Origin: Akebia trifoliata | Lineage: Eukaryota > Streptophyta > Magnoliopsida > Ranunculales > Lardizabalaceae | Reading direction: 5' to 3' | NCBI GenBank assembly: GCA_017979445.1 | Contig: CM030706.1 | Location: 19,919,884 to 19,983,883 of the forward strand | DNA: 64,000 nt | Shown: piece after piece, positions 58,100 through 64,000 of the stretch | How the letters are laid out: the number at the start of each line of letters is the position of its first letter | Position numbering within the stretch: the first letter of the stretch is position 1 | Notes under the pieces: generated by a model | Databases searched by the model: none | Told to the model about the DNA's origin: nothing | The model's input: only the letters and a program-made list of their open reading frames with translations | Translations under genes and position numbers: made by a program

Positions 58100-60641
58100 T
58101 GTAATGACCTGAAAATCCTAAAATGTATCTCGAGGAAAAAAATTTAGATCCGTGCATTAATTTAAAAGTTATCAAATCCTCGAGTATCGCGTTAGATATT
58201 TTACAATAGGTAAATGACACCTTAGAGACGTAATTTGAGGAAACCGATCATATCATTAGATTCGTGTCGAAAAATCACCCGAAATAGAGTATAAGTTTGT
58301 CCAATTCGGCATTTGGGAAAAACAATTCCCAAAATGACAAGTATGTCCCAACTTAAGTGATATAAATATCTAAATTCTATTAGAAAAATCAGATTTTTCT
58401 TATTCTCCTCTCCAAACAAATCTCAACCCTTTTCCTTCAATATTTAAAACTCAGATCTACACTAAACGAGAACGATCCAAGCTTAGGCGCAAGAAGGAAA
58501 GTTGTTCCTCTCGCCGAGGGTTACGCGTGGACGCAAAGAAATCCGATTTTCGCCGGAAGAAAATTTTGGAGATTGGCCGGAGGCGATTTTAAAGTTCGTT
58601 CAACCGTTGAAATTAGTTTGATGTAGGTTGCCTTCCCTTCTACCTTCTAGTTATGCGATAATTTCATAGAAAATCCATATGATTATTGATAAATCGATTG
58701 TTTCATTAAGTTTATACATATTTGAACAATTTGAATCATGTTTGCATGCTTATTTATGATTGGTTTTAGTTCATTTGATGTAATATAATCATTTTATAGT
58801 TAATATGATATTTGGATCGATTTTGGTCGAGTTTCGACGAAAAATCAGCAATTCGGAAAAGTATCCGAATGTTGAGTTTGGTTCTAATTTGTTTTGTGTT
58901 GCTTCCATATAGTATGTATACCCATTTCCTACATTTATTTCATTAAAAACAATTACGTATTACTTTAAGTTCTTTAATAAATAAATAAATAGTTCATTTT
59001 CAATTTCGACTTTGAAAAAAATTATTTTTCAACACTTAGTTAAATTTTCATAGATTTTCAGCTTATGATTTTATCTTTGTTTTCGAGTCTTTCTACTCAA
59101 CCAAAACCATCGAATGGAATTGGTTGATGCTCTATGGATTTCGAATTTCTTTAAAAGTAAAATTACTTTGATAGATATGTAGGAAATTAGATGATAGATT
59201 GATCGATTTAATCGATGGATGGATAGAGAGAACGTATGTTCTCGACTGATTGATGGGACAGTGCCTCCAGTTCTACGTAGTGGCCATGCCACGTAAAACG
59301 TGATAGATAGATAGAGGGATGAAATGGTTGATGGATGGATATGACAGATAACTGTCACTGGAGGGCACTACCAGATTTTGTTTGTATTTTCGATTAAAAA
59401 GAAATGATATATTATATACAAAATAAATTATTTTGTTTACCAGTAAAGGTTTGTAGAAAACCCATAAAGAGTGACGCGTTGCTGTGTATCCGGAAGCGAC
59501 GAGTCAATCTAGGATAACACTAGATGTCATATGCTCTTCGGTAGTATGGGATACCTTAGAGCATATTACAGCTTATGAAATCCGGGAATTTCTCCTACTT
59601 ATTTTCTGGGGAACGTTGTGTGTAAAGGCGGTCTCTGTATAGTGTAGAGATAGGCGGGGTTCACATGCATTGCCTCTTGATAGGCTTCGACGCGAGGGGT
59701 CTCCTGGGCTAGTTAGTGATCACTTTTAGTCTGTAGTCGTCAAACGGTCGACCTCACCGTTAGTTGAACTCAGTATTGGGTTCTTGGTCAACGGCCAGTC
59801 TGAGCCGGATAAATGGTCATCCAACCGTGGTATACTAGACCGGCCACAAAATCAGATTATAACGATGGGATTCCACATCGGAGGTTAAGTTTGGAATATC
59901 GTATTGCCATAGCCGAGGCGGTTATATCGGCGTGTTCCTCTGCTCTCTTATCGATTACACCGCCGTGTTTTTATTATGTATCTTTTTCTTATTTTGTAAT
60001 GATTGATAGATGTTTTCATTTAAAAGATGCATATGCTACTTTAAATGATAGAAATGATAGGTTGAAATTATTTAACTGTTTATTGAATATGCTTAGACAT
60101 TTATCGTATGTTACATTATGAAAAACTTACATTATTTAACTGTTCAACTGATTACTCGTGCATGTATGACTCGTTGTTAGAACGGCGTTCATCCTGCTGA
60201 GTAACATTCCCCTGTTACTCACCCTATCCTTCCCCTTTCAGATTATTCAACTTTTGAAGAACCGTTCTTTGAGGAGTCTTTTGAGGAGGTCCTTGAGGAG
60301 GATCAGATTGATGTCTTACCGCCGCCATGTCTTTGAGGACTAGTAGAGGATCTTAGCGGTTTTTGGTTGTAGATAAGAAACATGGTAGTTTAGAAATTTT
60401 TGTAACCTGATGAATTATAAGATTAAAGATCTTGACTTATATCAGTGTTTGTCGATTTCTTCTGTTTACTCTAGACTCTCGTATAGATGTTAGTTAAATG
60501 TTTATTCCGCTGCGTATATTTTCTTTTCATAAGTATTATTATTTATGAATGTTCTGTCAGATTGTGTGATTGATTACCTCACACCTCGAGATTCTAACCG
60601 ATGAATCATAGGGATTCGTGTTGGGATTTCGGGGCGTGACA
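58100..60641 (+). mobile_element. Solo LTR S2, 2542 bp
   Basis: It starts TGTAATGACCTG and ends GGGGCGTGACA, flanked by the 5-bp duplication GATCT (58095-58099 and 60642-60646). It shares ordered blocks with S1 (ATCTCGAGGAAA near the start; CTGAGCCGGATAAATGG; GGCCACAAAATCAG; GTTACTCACCC). A TATA-like box (GATATAAATATC) is near 58359-58370. No retrotransposon protein is encoded. Confidence 0.88.
60242..60336 (+). other. Putative LTR-borne terminal exon in S2 (30 codons)
   Basis: TATCCTTCCCCTTTCAG is followed, after two bases, by 30 codons, YSTFEEPFFEESFEEVLEED then QIDVLPPPCL, ending in TGA. It is strongly acidic. Its place, phase and length match the frame in S1. Confidence 0.4.
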
Positions 60642-60646
60642 GATCT

Positions 60647-60765
60647 ACTCCTACATTTTATCGAGAATGCATTCATTTCTAATTTTATCTTTCCTAGTCT
60701 TTCATTCATCCATCTCAACATCCTCATCACTCCCTACAATAATGAATTGAATAGTAAGCTATTGT
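60647..60765 (-). pseudogene. LINE-like RT tail, upstream part
   Basis: The minus strand reads MRMLRWMNERLGKIKLEMNA, matching the LINE segment (EMRMLRWMCGHTR.DKIRNE.I) that precedes RWFGHV in the family. Together with 57791-58099 it gives a continuous LINE tail once S2 and one GATCT are removed. Confidence 0.65.
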
Positions 60766-60929
60766 GAGAATTTTTTCTAGCATAGTTGTCATCATAAAAA
60801 GGATCTTCCTTTGATGGGTAGGGGGTTTCCAAATGAAATTTACTAGGAAGAGCTGAATGTCCTTTTTGGAAATTGCCACATTAGCAGATGAAATGGAGAA
60901 ATTAACATTAGGGGACCAAGAACAAACCT

Positions 60930-61295
60930 TCTTGTCCTCTTCATGAGGGAACCCAAAGCATTAGAGGTCCTTTTTATAATAAGTATCAATTCTGCCTAGC
61001 TTGTAAAAAGTATAGAATGCTTCAAAGTTGACTCGTTACAATTGCCTTAGTGAAAAATCTGCAAGTTGATTTTGTCAATATAGACTGATATCGTTATTCT
61101 AATGAAACACATGGCAGATGTGTGGTGGCTACCTTTAATTCACAATATAGGTCTGTGGAAGATTAAGCACAGTCCCAAGCCGAGTCAATAGATACCTCAA
61201 ATCAAATCAAATCACATGTTACAAATGCCAAGGCCTCATACTTTCCTTTCATTCAATCTAACAATAACCTATGCTTCTCATTTTTCCAAGTAACC
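60930..61295 (-). pseudogene. Copia RNase H remnant
   Basis: The minus strand has TWKNEKHRLLLD, then KYEALAFVTCDLI, and later STCRFFTKAIV and YTFYKLGRIDTYY, a decayed match to copia RNase H and its tail (SWKSKKQ..VA.SS.EAEYRALA..TCEL+WL; QLADIFTKAL; LGMID). Many stops are present. Confidence 0.5.
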
Positions 61296-61807
61296 ATTTT
61301 ACAGCTGTGTTTGAGCAGTGGATAGTCAGAAATGTTCAGTCTTGGAGGAAGAGATCTTTTGCCCTGAATAAGGCCTTCATATCATATTATAAGATTGACC
61401 GCAACAACAAGAGTAACAGGACAAGCCAGACCCTAAAGAGACCAGGAGGTACAGAAAACATATCATCCAAGGAAACATCAAAAAGGAAATATGGGAAGAA
61501 CAAAAATCTCTTACCCCGTCGTGAGAGAAGAAGGAAATATCATGCATAAAACACACATAAGATCTAAAAAGAAGTATTCAAAGAAGACCTAATTCAGTTA
61601 TCAGGCTATGACATTTGTATCCCTTCCAAAAAAATTCAACATAATCACACAAACTATGACAATCAGGAGGCAAAAGAAAATGGTCAAACGCAAACAAACG
61701 AGAAGGAAAAAAATAAATAAATAAATCAACACTTGTAAAAGAAATGAAGTAACAAAAGGTTTGAGAACTGTGATCATATGTTCAAAAGTCAGCATTCAAG
61801 GTGGAAT
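61296..61807. other. Unassigned DNA
   Basis: A 92-codon plus-strand frame (61271-61549) is basic and lysine/arginine-rich, with no recognised family. The rest is A-rich. No gene is supported. Confidence 0.35.
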
Positions 61808-61817
61808 AGCACAATCA

Positions 61818-62417
61818 AGGTTGTTAAAAGTGTCAAGCGGGGCCTAGGCAGCAAAAAAAGTCTTCTTTTTTCAGATTTATTAAAAATAATGAAAAAAAAA
61901 ATAAGAATAGGAAAAAAAATAATGACAAATATGCAATTGCCAAGGTAATATCAACTAATTAGCCAACTTGCAGGTCAATAATCAATTAAACCCATAACCC
62001 AACAAGCCAACCTAACATTTGCAATTTAAAATCCATCAAAGTAACAATTAAAAAAATATGTAAATAAAAATCCTCTAATCGGATATCAACTTAGTTAACA
62101 AAAATCCTCTAATCTGAAGTCAATAATAATGCCATCATCTCCCTCCTCCACTTGAAAGTGAGCCCTAGCTTTTAATTTTGAGAAGTCTTAGAAGTATAAA
62201 TACTAAAAAGATTTTTTTATAAAACCCTCAAAGTTTTGGTGAATATTTTAGACATCCCCATGTTTTAAAAATTCTAATAAGACATCCTAGACCATGGTCT
62301 TTTTGAAAAGACTAAAGAAAAAAAAGTCTGCTTTTTTAAAATCCTGCTTTAAGCATTGGGCGCCTGAGTAGGCTAGGCAGCCTCTTTGGCGCCTAGGCCC
62401 CGCTTTTGAAAACTATG
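61818..62417. mobile_element. Mutator-like MITE, 600 bp, with 10-bp target duplication
   Basis: The ends carry inverted repeats with the perfect 15-bp core AAGCGGGGCCTAGGC (left) and its complement GCCTAGGCCCCGCTT (right). The flanks are the identical 10-mer AGCACAATCA at 61808-61817 and 62418-62427. A duplication of 9-11 bp is typical of Mutator-like transposons. The interior is AT-rich and non-coding. Confidence 0.75.
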
Positions 62418-62427
62418 AGCACAATCA

Positions 62428-62789
62428 CCAAGGAACAAAACAAATAATATTGATTTTGGAATCTTCAGTCCCACTAGTTCCTTTTTTAGGCCTCCCCATT
62501 TTGCGAGGTGTGAAGAGAAGAAGCTAAAAAAGATTTCAGAATGAAGAAACAGGAAACAATAAACAGAAGACCAAGAGACGAAGAAAATGAACAATGGAGA
62601 AATTTTAAATGAGTAGAAGAGGTTAGGGAAATGATCCCCTCCAATTTTCATTCCATTATGCACTGAATACCAATTTAACGAAGGGTGAAAAGGAAAGCAC
62701 AAAATAAATGTTGAAAAAACAAGTATTACAAATACATTTATAAACTAATATTCCCACAATTCAGTAACTAATTTGATTTTGAGAAAGAA
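62428..62789. other. Unassigned DNA
   Basis: AT-rich, with a 109-codon minus-strand frame (62373-62702) of phenylalanine-rich composition that overlaps the MITE end and is likely accidental. Confidence 0.35.
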
Positions 62790-63800
62790 ACTACTTTTAG
62801 AGTGGGGCAAGGGAATAGGGATCGTTTTTGGAAAGATAGGTGGTGTGGGACTTCAGCTATATCATATCAATATCCATCCTTGTATGCTTGTTCCTTAAAG
62901 AGAAATCGTTTGATAGAACAATGTTTGAGAAGTATCAAGAACACTGATACTTGGGACTTGGATTTTAAGAGGAACTTCAACGATTGGGAAATAACCGAAG
63001 TGACATCTCTTTTCAACCTTTTAAATGAAGTCCAACTTAGGGAGAATGATCAAGATAAGAGGAAGTGGGTCAAGGCTAAAGATAAGAGATTTACTGCTAG
63101 ACCTTTTTACAAAGCCCTTCTCCTAAGGTCAGTTAATTTTTCCCAACCTTTGCCATTTTGTCCAATTTTTTTCCAACCAAATTATCCTTCGTCACTTGGC
63201 TTGCCTCCCTAGGGAGGATTCTCACAATAAACAATCAAATTTCTAGAATGTGGATTACTCCCAATTGTTACCCTCTTTGTATGAGAGAGGGTGAATCTGT
63301 GGATCATATTCTTATTCATTGCTCTTTCCCTCGATGTATTTGGTCTTCATTTATTTCCTTGTTTCATATGAGTTGGGTTCTTCCCAATAGCTCCGTTCTT
63401 TGTTAGATGATTGGGACTATAATATCTTCTCTCACAAAAAGAGGCACTTATGGTCCATTCTTCCTTTGGGCATAGTGTGGGGTCTCTAGAATGAGAGAAA
63501 CAACAGGGTATTCAAAGGCAAGTAGAATAACGCTAGTGTTCATGGAGATACTAGGGTTGATGCTCTTTTGGGCTAAGCTAAACAAGTTCTCTGGGGTTTT
63601 ATTTGAAGATTTTGTGTTTAGATGGAAAAGCTTGTGTAGCTCTTAGTATCGTTCGTTTTGCTTGTGATTTTCCTGTTGTCTTTGTTTTTTGCTTAGCTTT
63701 CCTTTTGCTTAGTTTGGTTTTTGATCTTCTTCTTGGAGGCCATCTTGGCCTCCTTTGTACTCTCTTGTTTCCCATTATTTATAAAATCTTTATAGTTATC
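62790..63800 (+). pseudogene. L1-type LINE 3' end (RT tail with zinc-binding domain)
   Basis: The frame at 62790-63150 reads GQGNRDRFWKDRWCG, then WDLDFKRNFNDWEITEV. After a frameshift, 63158-63406 gives PTKLSFVTWLASLGRILTIN, CYPLCMREGESVDHILIHC and SWVLP. These are the RFWEDRW block and zf-RVT domain (C-x2-C...H-x4-C) of plant L1 elements. The 3' untranslated part follows and ends near a TA microsatellite. It is 5'-truncated, as is usual for LINE copies. Confidence 0.85.
63735..63753 (+). other. Perfect hairpin near LINE 3' end
   Basis: GGAGGCCA, loop TCT, TGGCCTCC: an 8-bp perfect stem about 50 bp before the TA tract that ends the LINE. In some LINEs a 3' stem-loop is recognised by the element's RT. 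Confidence 0.6.
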
Positions 63801-63802
63801 AA

Positions 63803-63826
63803 ATATATATATATATATATATATAT
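63803..63826. repeat. (AT)n microsatellite
   Basis: About 12 AT repeats directly after the LINE 3' untranslated sequence; it may be the element's tail. Confidence 0.9.
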
Positions 63827-64000
63827 TAAAAAACAAGTCCTAGATTTTCCCTTCTGGCAAGCCTTAATATTTTTTTTTCTCAATTTATAATGCAATCCAC
63901 TGCCAACCAACATACAGTAATGCTACAAAGACATTAATGACACAGCCAAACATCAAAACGCTGCTTCATATGATTTTTTTTTTCTTCAAAACACTTCAAT
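63827..64000. other. Window end, nothing recognised
   Basis: AT-rich sequence after the microsatellite, with no feature seen. Confidence 0.4.

Noticed and set aside
61271..61549. 92-codon basic protein
   Set aside because: No family match, lysine/arginine bias from A/G-rich DNA, and the start overlaps a decayed copia remnant.
1..64000. Endogenous pararetrovirus sequence
   Set aside because: All RT-containing parts fit Ty3, Ty1/copia or LINE order; no coat or movement protein motif of a caulimovirus was seen.

Overview
This is nuclear DNA of a flowering plant. The evidence is three exons of a plant-type mannose-6-phosphate isomerase with spliceosomal introns, a nuclear insert of plastid DNA carrying part of trnI-CAU, and a dense nest of plant retrotransposons (Tat-like Ty3, chromovirus, Ty1/copia, L1-type LINEs, a TRIM). 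The species cannot be named from the sequence. A run of exactly 100 N at 27434-27533 marks a scaffold join, so the two halves may not be truly adjacent. No species-level, database or identity figures were computed; all comparisons are by eye.

Left contig (1-27433). A decayed minus-strand Tat-like element (B) runs from its 5' LTR at 24440-24738 leftward through gag, protease, RT, RNase H, a second RNase H and integrase to about position 349. It has been opened by several later insertions. One is a plus-strand chromovirus (A, 16570-20663). Another is a long plus-strand Tat-like element (T1, 554-15944, target duplication ATACT). A third is a piece of a TGATGAG-type LTR (1-348). T1 carries a 3.4-kb solo LTR (S1, 660-4105, target duplication CCAGA) inside its 5' LTR, a five-copy 193-bp repeat near its 5' end, a degraded integrase, and an array of about 43 copies of a ~54-bp repeat near its 3' end. 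Right of B lies flanking DNA (24739-26195), then a minus-strand relative of S1 (S3, 26196-27433) that runs into the gap.

Right contig (27534-64000). 27534-32971 is a large, nearly non-coding LTR element (LARD-like) with one complete LTR. 33167-42493 is a stack of Tat-like LTRs in both orientations plus a LINE remnant. 42494-44131 is a nearly identical second copy of 24507-26195, but without the S3 insertion. Next comes the only clear host gene: PMI on the minus strand, with exons at 51436-51648, 49530-49796 and 46241-46558, covering about the last 265 codons. Its 5' exons are not in the window. Upstream of the known exons are the plastid insert (52446-52611), a complete degenerate copia element with unusual LTR ends (52951-56564), a 369-bp TRIM (56688-57056), a LINE split by solo LTR S2 (58100-60641, target duplication GATCT), a copia remnant, a Mutator-like MITE with a 10-bp target duplication (61818-62417), and a LINE 3' end (62790-63800).

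The most interesting signal is in the three diverged relatives S1, S2 and S3. Each carries, at the same place in the LTR, a pyrimidine tract ending TTTCAG followed in the same phase by a short acidic open frame of 30, 30 and 31 codons. This looks like a conserved LTR-borne terminal exon. Other points of interest are a GC-AG intron in PMI, the insertion-polymorphic duplication across the gap, and the 1-kb higher-order structure of the 54-bp array.
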